Below the pieces are notes generated by a model that had not been told where the DNA came from, ran no database searches, and saw nothing but the letters and a program-made list of their open reading frames with translations. A DNA stretch of 17,774 bases from CAYJKB01 sp964370625. GTDB lineage: Bacteria; Bacillota; Clostridia; Oscillospirales; Butyricicoccaceae. The DNA lies in assembly GCA_964370625.1 (NCBI GenBank), contig CAYJKB010000043.1, forward strand, positions 1 to 17,774, written 5' to 3'. Position 1 is the first letter of the stretch. The number at the start of each line of letters is the position of its first letter. Below are positions 1-7,897 of this stretch, in pieces. Both the position numbers and the translations under genes were made by a program.

Positions 1-4
1 ATAT

Positions 5-33
5 ATTACAAACACAAAATAAAATCTTATAAT
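5..33 (+). promoter_or_regulatory. Candidate promoter of the ABC-F gene
   Basis: A perfect TATAAT lies at 28-33, with a weak -35 match (ATTACA, 5-10) 17 bp upstream. Transcription would begin near 40, leaving a leader of about 35 nt before the AAGGAGGA ribosome site at 61-68. The sequence to the left is cut off by the window edge, so an upstream gene or a longer leader cannot be excluded. The region is very AT-rich, which makes chance -10 matches likely. Confidence 0.4.
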
Positions 34-74
34 GAAATTAATTAAAAAACCCTACAGGATAAGGAGGAAAGAAT

Positions 75-1958
75 TTGGCAGATATTAAAGCCGTAGGACT
101 TAGTAAATATTATGGTGCAACCCCTGTATTTACTGATATAAGTTTTGACATATTCGAGGGTGAAAAAGTAGCACTTGTTGGTGCTAATGGCGCTGGCAAA
201 ACCACCCTTTTTAAAATACTTTCAGGCACACTAGATTTCGATGGAGGCAGTGTGCATATTCCTCGTGATAAAAAACTTGGTATTATAGACCAAATCCCAA
301 CTTATCCAGATAGTTTTACAACACTTGATGTTATAAAAACCGCCTTTTTAGATATTGATAAACTTTCTGCTGAAGCTGGAAACCTTGAACAATTAATGGC
401 AAATGGTGACAAAAGTTTAGCTACACTTGAACGTTATGGCAAAGTGCAAATAGAGCTTGAGCGTTTAGGTGTTTATGACAAAGATTTTGAAACTGAAAAA
501 ATTTGCAAAGGTTTAAACATTGACACTGAAATGCGTGCAAAACCATTTAATGTTTTGTCTGGTGGGGAAAAAACTCGTGTGAATTTATGCCGAATGATAC
601 TTGAAAACACACAGATTTTATTACTAGATGAACCTACTAACCATCTTGATTTATCAAGTGTTGATTGGCTGGGAAAATATTTAAGTGATTATAAGGGTAC
701 AGTTTTTACAATCTCGCATGACCGTTATTTTTTAGATGAATGTTGCACACGTATTATTGAAATTGAACATGGTAAAATTGACCATTATTCCGGTTCGTAC
801 AGCTATTATGCAACAGAAAAAGAAGTACGACTCGAACAAGCTGAAATACTTCATGAACGTCAAATGGAAGAAAAGAAAAGGCTAGAAGATAAATCACGAA
901 AAATGCATCAATGGGGCACTGAACGAATGCATAAACGTGCATTTTCTATCGATAAACGCATTGCTAAAATGACAATATCTGATAGACCACGTAGGGAGCG
1001 TTCAATTTCCGTTAAATTCGGTGATACAGAATATCACACAGAACAACTGCTTAAAATTTCTGATTTATCGAAAGGTTTTGATGGGAAAACGATTTTTTCT
1101 GACCTTAATTTCACAGTCCGAAATGGTGATAGAATTGCAATAGTAGGGGATAATGGAACTGGTAAATCTACTTTGCTTAAAATTATTTTGCAAAAAATCC
1201 AAGCTGATAATGGCAAAATTGTTCGTGCAGATGGTTTAAGACCTGCTTATTTGCCACAAGAAGTGAAATTTACTAACCCTGAACGAAATTTAGTAGATAC
1301 GCTAATCTATGAAAAAGATGTTACAGCTCAAACTGCACGAAATCGCCTGGGTGCTTTTAAATTTCAGGGGGAAGATGTTTTTAAAACTGTAAGCACGCTG
1401 TCAGGTGGCGAAAAAAGTAGGCTTCGTTTATGTACACTTATGTATGATAAAATTAATATATTGTTTTTAGATGAACCTACAAACCATCTTGATATTAAAA
1501 GTCGTGAATGGATTGAAGAGGCTGTTGAAGACTTTGTGGGTACTCTTGTTTTTGTATCTCATGACAGATATTTTATCAGCCGATTTGCAAATAGAATTTT
1601 AGAATTATCCGAAGATGGTTTACTTGATTTCGAAGGAAGCTATGAGCAATATCGTGCATTTAAACAAAATCAAGCTGATATCCCTAAAAAAATTGCTAAA
1701 GAAACTGTAAAAACAGAAAAAGTTAAAACAGATAATCGAAAAGGTGGCAATAAATTATATCAAAAAGAACAAGCTAAGATAGAGCGTGAAATCGCTGCTC
1801 TTGAAGCAAAAAATGAGCAATTAGATAAAGATATTGAAGCCCAAGCATTTGACCATGAAAAACTTAATGAACTTATGAATGAAAAAAATGAAATTGAAGA
1901 AAAATTAATGGAACTTATGGAAAAATGGGAGGAGGTAAGCTCATTATTAGAGAGTTAA
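75..1958 (+). CDS. ABC-F family ATPase (Uup/YdiF/YfmR-like), ribosome-associated
   Basis: Soluble protein with two ATP-binding cassettes and no membrane segments, the ABC-F layout. These proteins bind the ribosomal E site and relieve stalled or misaligned translation. Start is TTG at 75, seven bases after AAGGAGGA (61-68). First cassette: Walker A G36-T43 (GANGAGKT) and signature LSGGE at 161-165, followed by a Walker B LLLDEPTNHLD. A charged linker of roughly residues 240-320 separates it from the second cassette, with Walker A G358-S365 (GDNGTGKS) and signature LSGGE at 442-446. The last 80-90 residues are Lys/Glu-rich and predicted to form a coiled coil, as in Uup, YdiF and YfmR. At 627 residues it matches those housekeeping types and is longer than the roughly 500-residue antibiotic-resistance ABC-F proteins. 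Its 3' end overlaps the YdcF-like gene and prfA follows, a translation-related setting. Confidence 0.93.
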   Translation: MADIKAVGLSKYYGATPVFTDISFDIFEGEKVALVGANGAGKTTLFKILSGTLDFDGGSVHIPRDKKLGIIDQIPTYPDSFTTLDVIKTAFLDIDKLSAEAGNLEQLMANGDKSLATLERYGKVQIELERLGVYDKDFETEKICKGLNIDTEMRAKPFNVLSGGEKTRVNLCRMILENTQILLLDEPTNHLDLSSVDWLGKYLSDYKGTVFTISHDRYFLDECCTRIIEIEHGKIDHYSGSYSYYATEKEVRLEQAEILHERQMEEKKRLEDKSRKMHQWGTERMHKRAFSIDKRIAKMTISDRPRRERSISVKFGDTEYHTEQLLKISDLSKGFDGKTIFSDLNFTVRNGDRIAIVGDNGTGKSTLLKIILQKIQADNGKIVRADGLRPAYLPQEVKFTNPERNLVDTLIYEKDVTAQTARNRLGAFKFQGEDVFKTVSTLSGGEKSRLRLCTLMYDKINILFLDEPTNHLDIKSREWIEEAVEDFVGTLVFVSHDRYFISRFANRILELSEDGLLDFEGSYEQYRAFKQNQADIPKKIAKETVKTEKVKTDNRKGGNKLYQKEQAKIEREIAALEAKNEQLDKDIEAQAFDHEKLNELMNEKNEIEEKLMELMEKWEEVSSLLES

Positions 1959-2725
1959 TCTATAAATTTGATACTCATTTATATAAATTTCTGCTTACAT
2001 TATCAATTATATTTTTAGTTGGATTTTTTGCCTTTCCATCTGGTGCACAGTTTGGCATACTATTTTTTAGTTTACTTACATTTTTTTGCATTTTACAGTT
2101 GAATTTAAAGAAATTTGCACAAGCTGGCAATAAAAAATGTGAAAATATATCATATTTTTTAACTTGGCTGTTTATTTTATGGGGAATTTCATTTATAATA
2201 ATAGAATGTACTATAATCGCAGGATTTAGCACCGATGCTGAAGCTTATGATGCTGATTATATTATTATCTTAGGCGCTGGTGTCGATTATGATAAACCAT
2301 CTGGTATGCTTCGTTCAAGGCTTGATGCTGCACTTACAGTTTTAGTTGAAAATCCTAATGCAAAGGCTGTAACTACAGGTGGCAAAAGCCCTGAAGATTT
2401 GTATAGCGAAGCTGAAACTATGGCAAATTATTTAATAGAGCGTGGAATTGATGGAGATAGAATTATTATTGAACAAAATTCCACAAATACTGATGAAAAT
2501 GTAGAATTTGCTACAAGGCTAATTGAACGTGATGCACAAGAGCGTGGTTTAACGGATTATACCACAGCAGTTGTTACAAATGAATTTCATTTATCACGTG
2601 CAAGACGATTATTAGAAGACAACGGACTTACTCCTTATGGAGTAAATGCCAAAACTCCATATGAAGGATTATTTTATATTTACATGTTACGTGAATATTT
2701 TAGTATAGTATTATTTTGGTTATAG
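1925..2725 (+). CDS. YdcF/SanA-like (DUF218) membrane-anchored protein
   Basis: The N-terminal third is hydrophobic, with two or three membrane segments (roughly residues 16-55 and 70-95). The rest is a DUF218 domain beginning with the hallmark DYIIILGAGVD, then a run rich in Arg and Ala (MLRSRLDAAL), a TTGGKS stretch, the E(A/T)M.NYLIERGI helix and a VVTNEFHLSRARRLL segment. Relatives (E. coli ElyC/YdcF, SanA) act in envelope or vancomycin-barrier functions; the biochemical activity is not settled, so none is claimed here. The only conventional start is ATG 1925, inside the ABC-F gene, but a good GGAGGAGGT ribosome site (1928-1936) sits after it. Translation may therefore begin at ATT 1943, giving 260 instead of 266 residues (see findings). 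prfA starts 14 bp after the stop, so this is the middle gene of a three-gene unit. Confidence 0.85.
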   Translation: MGGGKLIIRELIYKFDTHLYKFLLTLSIIFLVGFFAFPSGAQFGILFFSLLTFFCILQLNLKKFAQAGNKKCENISYFLTWLFILWGISFIIIECTIIAGFSTDAEAYDADYIIILGAGVDYDKPSGMLRSRLDAALTVLVENPNAKAVTTGGKSPEDLYSEAETMANYLIERGIDGDRIIIEQNSTNTDENVEFATRLIERDAQERGLTDYTTAVVTNEFHLSRARRLLEDNGLTPYGVNAKTPYEGLFYIYMLREYFSIVLFWL

Positions 2726-2739
2726 AAAGGTGACTTGAC

Positions 2740-3810
2740 ATGTTAGACAAATTACAAGCAATAGAAGAACGATATTTAAAACTTGAGGAAGAACTCGCTT
2801 CCCCAGATTTATATTCAGACCCAGCAGAGGCTGCAAAACTTTTAAAAGAACAAAAAAACTTAACTCCTATTATTGAATCTTACAGAGAATATAAAACAGC
2901 AAAACAAACTTTAGAAGATTCTATTTCTATGATGGAAGGTGAAGTTGACGCTGATTTTCGTGAAATGTTACAAGAAGAATATCAAGGTGCAAAAGCTGAT
3001 ATTACACGTTTAGAAGAAGAAATTAAAATCCTGCTTTTACCTAAAGATGTAAACGATGATAAAAATGTTATTGTTGAAATTCGTGGTGGTGCTGGTGGTG
3101 ATGAAGCTGCACTTTTTGCAAATTCACTTTATCGTATGTATACAATGTATGCAGAAGCTCGCCGCTGGAATGTTGAAGTTTTAAGCTCAAATGAAACAGA
3201 GCTTGGTGGATTTAAAGAGATTAGCTTTGAAATTTCTGGAGAAGGTGCTTATTCTCGTCTTAAATTTGAAAGTGGAGTTCATCGTGTTCAACGTGTGCCT
3301 GAAACCGAATCACAAGGTCGTGTTCATACATCTACAGTTACAGTTGCTGTTTTACCAGAAGCTGAAGAAGTTGAACTTGAAATTAACACAGCTGACTTGC
3401 AAGTTGATACTTTCCGTGCATCTGGTGCTGGTGGTCAGCACGTTAATAAAACAGAATCTGCTATTCGTATCACTCACGTACCAACTGGTGTTGTTGTTGA
3501 ATGTCAAGATGAGCGTTCACAGCATAAAAACCGTGATAAAGCGATGAAAATTCTGCGTACTCGTCTTTACGATAGCATGATGGCAGAGCAAAATGCTCAA
3601 ATTGCTGCTGAACGTAAAAGCCAAGTAGGTTCTGGTGACCGTTCTGAGCGTATCAGAACTTATAACTATCCAGAAAGCCGTATTTCTGACCATAGAATTA
3701 AACTTACTTTATATAAACTTGAAAGCTTCTTAAACGGTGATTTAGATGAAGTTATCGATGCTTTAATCACTGCTGACCAAGCTGCGAAACTACAAGCAGC
3801 AGGGGAGTAA
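2740..3810 (+). CDS. prfA: Peptide chain release factor 1
   Basis: RF1 recognises UAA and UAG stop codons in the ribosomal A site and triggers hydrolysis of peptidyl-tRNA. The protein has 356 residues, the usual length. The catalytic GGQ is at 231-233 in GAGGQHVNKTES, and the stop-codon anticodon tripeptide is P187-E188-T189, the PxT form typical of RF1 rather than the SPF form of RF2. The N-terminal domain is helical and acidic, as expected. The start ATG follows AAAGGTG (2727-2733). It sits 14 bp after the YdcF-like gene, in a unit with the ABC-F ATPase. prmC, which encodes the methylase for the GGQ glutamine and often adjoins prfA, is not next to it here. Family assignment is secure. Confidence 0.97.
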   Translation: MLDKLQAIEERYLKLEEELASPDLYSDPAEAAKLLKEQKNLTPIIESYREYKTAKQTLEDSISMMEGEVDADFREMLQEEYQGAKADITRLEEEIKILLLPKDVNDDKNVIVEIRGGAGGDEAALFANSLYRMYTMYAEARRWNVEVLSSNETELGGFKEISFEISGEGAYSRLKFESGVHRVQRVPETESQGRVHTSTVTVAVLPEAEEVELEINTADLQVDTFRASGAGGQHVNKTESAIRITHVPTGVVVECQDERSQHKNRDKAMKILRTRLYDSMMAEQNAQIAAERKSQVGSGDRSERIRTYNYPESRISDHRIKLTLYKLESFLNGDLDEVIDALITADQAAKLQAAGE

Positions 3811-3821
3811 TTAACTTTTTA

Positions 3822-3865
3822 TTTCTGCCTTTGCTTTCGGAAAAAGTTTGACAAAGTTACAGAAA
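3822..3865 (+). terminator. Weak hairpin after prfA, possible terminator
   Basis: Two nested inverted repeats follow the prfA stop: TTTCTG (3822-3827) pairs with CAGAAA (3860-3865), and CTTTG (3829-3833) with CAAAG (3852-3856). The pairing is interrupted and the downstream tail (gatattatttt) is only moderately T-rich, so termination here is uncertain. Confidence 0.35.
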
Positions 3866-3962
3866 AGATATTATTTTCCTTAATCCACCCTAAATCGTAA
3901 AATATTCTAGTTTTATATAATGAAAAAAGTATATTTATAAACTTCAATACATTAATTAACAC

Positions 3963-4005
3963 CTCCCCTCATAAATATTATTATAATATTTTATAAAAAG
4001 GGGAG
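3963..4005 (+). promoter_or_regulatory. Hairpin that sequesters the ZIP gene ribosome-binding site
   Basis: CTCCCCT (3963-3969) is a perfect complement of AGGGGAG (3999-4005), which is the Shine-Dalgarno sequence of the ZIP transporter gene. Inside, 3971-3980 pairs with 3984-3994 with one bulged T (3989) and a TTA loop, giving about 17 base pairs in all. No T-run follows, so it is not a terminator. In an mRNA starting upstream, this fold would hide the ribosome site and so could control translation of the metal transporter. The base pairing is seen directly; the regulatory role is inferred. Confidence 0.6.
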
Positions 4006-4010
4006 TTATG

Positions 4011-4763
4011 ATGAATTTTGCATTATCTTATACACTAATCGGCACTTTAGCTGGTGTACTTGGCACAGGTATTGGAAGTATTCTAGCTTATTCAATACAT
4101 AAAAGTGGTGTTCGATTTTTAGCATCAGTATTAGAATTTGCTGCTGGACTTATGATATCTGTTGCACTTCTTGATTTATTGCCTGAAGCTTTTGATATTT
4201 CAAATAACAATTTATCACTTGTCCTTTTTTCTATTATGCTTGGCATTACATTTATGTCAGCTTTAGAACAATATACATTTTTTCTTTCACAAAATATTAA
4301 ATCTTTGACTCATAAAAATCGTGAATTTTATTCAGTTGGCATATCTATGGCAATTGGCATTGCTATGCATAATTTGCCTGAAGGACTTGCTATTGGCTCT
4401 GGATTTGATGTCTCTTACACCTTAGGTTTATCGCTTGCAATTACAGTTTTAATCCATGATATTCCTGAAGGAATTGCTATGTCAGTTCCTTTTAAGCTTT
4501 CAGGTGTGCCACTTTATAAAACTTGTTTAATTGCTATGTCTAGTGGCTTTTTTACTGGTATCGGTGCTCTAATCGGTGCTTTAACATCAGCTGTTTCACC
4601 TTTTGTTATATCGATTTGTTTAAGTTTAGCTTGTGGAGCAATGCTTTATATCGTACTTTGTGACCTTATTCCACACTCCAAAAAGCTATATAAAGGTAGA
4701 TTATCGAGTTATTTTAATATACTAGGTGTAATTATTGGTGTAATTATTTCATTTTGTTTGTAA
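4011..4763 (+). CDS. ZIP family divalent metal transporter
   Basis: Integral membrane protein of about 250 residues with about eight hydrophobic segments, the size of bacterial ZupT/GufA-type ZIP proteins, which import zinc or other divalent metals. Both signature metal-site helices are present: HNLPEG at H120-G125 and HDIPEG at H149-G154 (numbered from ATG 4011). Their His, Asn/Asp, Pro and Glu residues form the binuclear metal centre in the family. Two adjacent ATGs exist (4008 and 4011); the second gives the better 5-base spacing from GGGGAG (4000-4005). That ribosome site lies in the 3' arm of a hairpin. The Sua5-type gene follows after 41 bp, and this gene opens a unit that continues to the M18 peptidase. 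Metal specificity cannot be read from the sequence. Confidence 0.93.
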   Translation: MNFALSYTLIGTLAGVLGTGIGSILAYSIHKSGVRFLASVLEFAAGLMISVALLDLLPEAFDISNNNLSLVLFSIMLGITFMSALEQYTFFLSQNIKSLTHKNREFYSVGISMAIGIAMHNLPEGLAIGSGFDVSYTLGLSLAITVLIHDIPEGIAMSVPFKLSGVPLYKTCLIAMSSGFFTGIGALIGALTSAVSPFVISICLSLACGAMLYIVLCDLIPHSKKLYKGRLSSYFNILGVIIGVIISFCL

Positions 4764-4804
4764 TTGAATTTATTTTATTATTTCATAAAATAGGAGGTGA
4801 AAAT

Positions 4805-5824
4805 TTGAAAACTATACTTAAAAATCCCTTAAATCACAGCGAAACATTAGATGAAGCGTGTAAATTTTTAACAGAAGGCGAAGTAGTCGCTATTCCAACC
4901 GAAACCGTTTATGGATTATCAGCAAACGCACTTAATGCACAGGCTGTGGAAAAAATCTTCATCGCAAAAGGCAGACCATCGGACAATCCGCTTATTGTGC
5001 ACATAAGCTCACTTTCAATGATGGATGAATTAATTTCAAATTTTCCACCTAGTGCTGAAGCTTTAATTGATGAATTTTGGCCCGGACCACTTACAATTAT
5101 TTTACCAAAAAGTGATATAATTCCTCAAATAGTAAGTGCAGGGCTTGATACTATCGGCATAAGATTTCCTGAACACGAAGTAGCTAGACGGCTAATTGAA
5201 AAATGTGGTTTTCCATTAGCAGCACCATCTGCTAATACATCTGGTCAACCATCTTCAACCACTGCAATGCATGTTTTCTCTGATATGGCTGGTAAAATTC
5301 CTATGATTGTCGATGGTGGAGATTGTTTGGTCGGTATAGAATCCACTGTTATAGATTTAACTTGTGACATTCCTTGTATTTTACGTCCTGGTGGCATTTC
5401 TTTTGAAGAAATTCGTGAAATATTGCCAAATGTTATAATCGATGATGCTCTTATGATGCAAAGCGATTGCACACCTCGTTCACCTGGTATGAAATATCGG
5501 CACTATGCTCCCATTGCACCGCTTAAGATAGTTCAAGGGAACACAGACAATATTTTACAATATATTTTCAAGAATAGTGATGACAAAACTGGAATTATGT
5601 GTTTTAATGAGTATGAAAATTGTTTTAACACAGGTGTTATATACCCTTATGGTGGTGAACAAAATAGCGTAGAACAAGCTAGAAAACTATTTGATGCACT
5701 GCGATATTTTGACGATAAAGATGTAAATAAGATATATGCTTTTTGTCCAAATAGTGACGGAATTGGGCTTGCTGTTATGAATAGATTATTAAAAGCCGCT
5801 GGATTTAATGTTATAGAAGTATAA
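4805..5824 (+). CDS. L-threonylcarbamoyladenylate synthase (Sua5/YwlC type)
   Basis: Makes threonylcarbamoyl-AMP from threonine, bicarbonate and ATP, the first step of t6A formation at position 37 of ANN-decoding tRNAs. The YrdC domain fills the first 210 or so residues: PTETVYGL at 31-38, the K55-G-R57 pair of KGRPSDNPL, WPGPLT and the LAAPSANTSG loop. The linker motif SPGMKYRHYAP at 226-236 and a further C-terminal domain identify the long Sua5 form rather than short TsaC. The start is TTG 4805, seven bases after GGAGG (4793-4797); an upstream ATG at 4754 in the same frame has no ribosome site and overlaps the ZIP gene. This gives 339 residues. coaE follows 18 bp downstream. Confidence 0.93.
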   Translation: MKTILKNPLNHSETLDEACKFLTEGEVVAIPTETVYGLSANALNAQAVEKIFIAKGRPSDNPLIVHISSLSMMDELISNFPPSAEALIDEFWPGPLTIILPKSDIIPQIVSAGLDTIGIRFPEHEVARRLIEKCGFPLAAPSANTSGQPSSTTAMHVFSDMAGKIPMIVDGGDCLVGIESTVIDLTCDIPCILRPGGISFEEIREILPNVIIDDALMMQSDCTPRSPGMKYRHYAPIAPLKIVQGNTDNILQYIFKNSDDKTGIMCFNEYENCFNTGVIYPYGGEQNSVEQARKLFDALRYFDDKDVNKIYAFCPNSDGIGLAVMNRLLKAAGFNVIEV

Positions 5825-5842
5825 AAGAGGAGTTGTTGATTT

Positions 5843-6445
5843 ATGGTTATAGTAGGTCTTACAGGTGGGTCTGGCACTGGTAAAGGTGAAGTTTCAAATT
5901 GCTTTTTAAAGCTTGGTGCTGGAATAATTAATGCTGATGAAGTATATCATGAACTTCTGCGAAATAATGTAGCTATGCTTGTTGAAATCAAGGAAGCTTT
6001 TGGTGATGTAATTGATGAAAATGGTGAACTTGATAGAAAAGCTTTAGGTGCTATTGTTTTTTCTAATCCACGTGCATTACATAAATTAAATCATATTACG
6101 CATAAATATATTTCTGAACAGGTTACAAAAAAAATGTTGTTTTATAAAGAACAAGGCAAAAAAATGTGTATTTTTGATGCTGCTGTATTATTTGATTCAG
6201 ATACGCATGACCTATGTGATAGCATTATTGGTGTAATTGCACGTCGTGAAAAACGCATAGCACGAATTATGGAGCGTGATGGTATTTCAGCAGAATATGC
6301 AGCTTTGCGTATTGATGCTCAAAAAGCTGATGAATTTTATCGTGAAAAATGTGATATAATAATTGAAAACAACACTACTTTTGAAGGTTTATATACTAAA
6401 ACATCAAAAATTTATAATTCATTGCTAGAAAATGAAGGGAACTAA
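5843..6445 (+). CDS. coaE: Dephospho-CoA kinase
   Basis: Phosphorylates the 3'-hydroxyl of dephospho-CoA with ATP, the final step of coenzyme A synthesis, in the cytosol. The protein has 200 residues, the family norm. Family features visible are the N-terminal P-loop at 8-15, the NADEVYHELL segment, a DAAVLFD stretch at the position of the usual DxPLLFE motif, and the C-terminal pattern RREKRIARIMERDG...R..AQ typical of CoaE. Two key motifs deviate: the P-loop reads GGSGTGKG, with Gly and then Glu where Ser or Thr normally follows the lysine, and the DxP proline is alanine. Start ATG 5843 follows AGAGGAG (5826-5832). The M18 peptidase begins 7 bp after the stop. Confidence 0.9.
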   Translation: MVIVGLTGGSGTGKGEVSNCFLKLGAGIINADEVYHELLRNNVAMLVEIKEAFGDVIDENGELDRKALGAIVFSNPRALHKLNHITHKYISEQVTKKMLFYKEQGKKMCIFDAAVLFDSDTHDLCDSIIGVIARREKRIARIMERDGISAEYAALRIDAQKADEFYREKCDIIIENNTTFEGLYTKTSKIYNSLLENEGN

Positions 6446-6452
6446 TAATTTT

Positions 6453-7850
6453 ATGGAAAATTTAAAAGATACATTATTTTACGACAAAAAGCCTGCTTTT
6501 GATAAACTGGGTAATGAAAAATTTGAACAAGCTCAACAATTTTGCAAAGGCTATAAAACTTTTTTAGATGAAGGAAAAACAGAACGTGATTGTGTGCGTT
6601 TTTCTGTGGCACAAGCTGAAAAATGTGGTTTTATTCCTTATAGTGAAGATTTACAGCTTAAAGCTGGAATGAAAATTTATAAAGTTAATCATAAAAAAGC
6701 AATTACACTTGTTGTCATTGGTAAAGAGCCTTTAGCAAAAGGTGCAAATATTACAGCTGCTCACATAGATGCCCCAAGAATTGATGTGCGTACAATTCCA
6801 CTTTATGAAGATAGTGATATGGCATTTTTCAAGACACATTATTATGGTGGTATTAAAAAATATCAATGGACTGCTATTCCTTTAGAACTTCGTGGAACTG
6901 TAATTGCCGTTGATGGAACAAACACTCGTGAAATTAATATTTCAATTGGCAACAAAGAAGATGACCCTGTTTTTACAATAACTGATTTATTACCTCACCT
7001 TGCTGTAAACCAAATGAGCAAAAAGATGACAGAGGGTATTACAGGTGAAGGACTTAATATTTTAATTGGCTCTAAACCATCTGACAGCGAAAAAGAAGGC
7101 GCGGACCGTATTAAACTTATGGTTTTAGAACATTTGAACTGTGAATATGGGATTACTGAAAAGGACTTTTTATGTGCAGAACTATCATTAGTTCCTGCTT
7201 TTAATGCTCGTGATATTGGTTTTGACAGAAGCTTTATTGGTGCTTACGGACAAGATGACCGTATTTGTTCTTATACAGCGTTGCGTTCACTGCTTGATTT
7301 AGAGGAAATTCCTGAAAAAACTGCAATTTGTGTGCTAGTTGATAGAGAAGAAATCGGTTCTGAGGGGATTACTGGTATGCAATCTCGTGAATTTGATGGA
7401 TTTATGGAAGATTTATGTCAACTAGCTGGCACTACACTTCGTAGATTATATGAAAATTCTATTTGTTTATCTGCTGATGTAGCTAATGCGTATGACCCAA
7501 ATTACGCTGATGTTTCTGAAAAACGCAATGATGCACGTGTAAACTGTGGCTTAGTTATCACTAAATATACAGGCGCTAGAGGAAAAAGTGATGCTTCTGA
7601 AGCTTCTGCTGAAATGATGGCTCGTGTTCGTATTATCATGGAGCAAGCTGGTGTTGTTTGGCAAACAGGTCAACTTGGAAAAGTTGATGCTGGCGGTGGT
7701 GGTACTGTTGCAAAATACATGGCAAACAGAGGTATTGAAACTGTCGATGCTGGTGTCGCTGTGCTTTCAATGCATTCACCTTTTGAAGTAACAGCAAAAC
7801 TTGATATCCTTATGGCTTATGAAGGATTTTTAGCTTTTTATAAAGCATAA
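6453..7850 (+). CDS. M18 family zinc aminopeptidase (aspartyl aminopeptidase type)
   Basis: Cytosolic metallopeptidase that removes N-terminal, often acidic, residues from peptides; members form large tetrahedral dodecamers. The di-zinc site is complete (numbering from ATG 6453, 465 residues): H104 and D106 in AAHIDAPRID, D268/D269 in GQDDR, E299-E300 in DREEIGSEG (catalytic base and ligand), D342 in SADVANAYDPNY and H441 in SMHSPFE. The loop LGKVDAGGGGT near the C-terminus is also typical of the family. ATG 6453 is preferred over ATG 6432, which overlaps coaE and has no ribosome site; the AAGGGA at 6435-6440 is spaced rather far (12 nt). Last gene of the ZIP-sua5-coaE unit, closed by a strong terminator. 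True substrate range is not predictable. Confidence 0.93.
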   Translation: MENLKDTLFYDKKPAFDKLGNEKFEQAQQFCKGYKTFLDEGKTERDCVRFSVAQAEKCGFIPYSEDLQLKAGMKIYKVNHKKAITLVVIGKEPLAKGANITAAHIDAPRIDVRTIPLYEDSDMAFFKTHYYGGIKKYQWTAIPLELRGTVIAVDGTNTREINISIGNKEDDPVFTITDLLPHLAVNQMSKKMTEGITGEGLNILIGSKPSDSEKEGADRIKLMVLEHLNCEYGITEKDFLCAELSLVPAFNARDIGFDRSFIGAYGQDDRICSYTALRSLLDLEEIPEKTAICVLVDREEIGSEGITGMQSREFDGFMEDLCQLAGTTLRRLYENSICLSADVANAYDPNYADVSEKRNDARVNCGLVITKYTGARGKSDASEASAEMMARVRIIMEQAGVVWQTGQLGKVDAGGGGTVAKYMANRGIETVDAGVAVLSMHSPFEVTAKLDILMAYEGFLAFYKA

Positions 7851-7862
7851 TTCAATAAATTT

Positions 7863-7897
7863 ATCCTCTATTAGAAATTTCTGATAGAGGATTTTTT
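7863..7897 (+). terminator. Rho-independent terminator after the M18 peptidase
   Basis: ATCCTCTAT (7863-7871) pairs with ATAGAGGAT (7884-7892). The loop itself is nearly self-complementary (AGAAATTTCT), extending the stem through a G-T wobble, and six T residues follow (7892-7897). It cleanly separates the upstream unit from the rnf operon. Confidence 0.9.

Noticed and set aside
75..1958. Antibiotic-resistance ABC-F protein (Lsa/Vga/Msr type)
   Set aside because: The long C-terminal coiled coil and total length fit housekeeping Uup/YdiF/YfmR proteins, and the neighbours are core genes.
3191..3547. 118-codon frame within prfA in another + frame
   Set aside because: Leu/Val/Lys repeats are a by-product of prfA codon use; prfA itself is unambiguous.
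3848..3874. TTGACA (3848-3853) with TATTAT (3869-3874) as a promoter for the ZIP gene
   Set aside because: The spacer is only 15 bp and the -35 falls inside the inverted repeat after prfA; TATAAT at 3916-3921 has no -35 partner. No promoter could be called with confidence.
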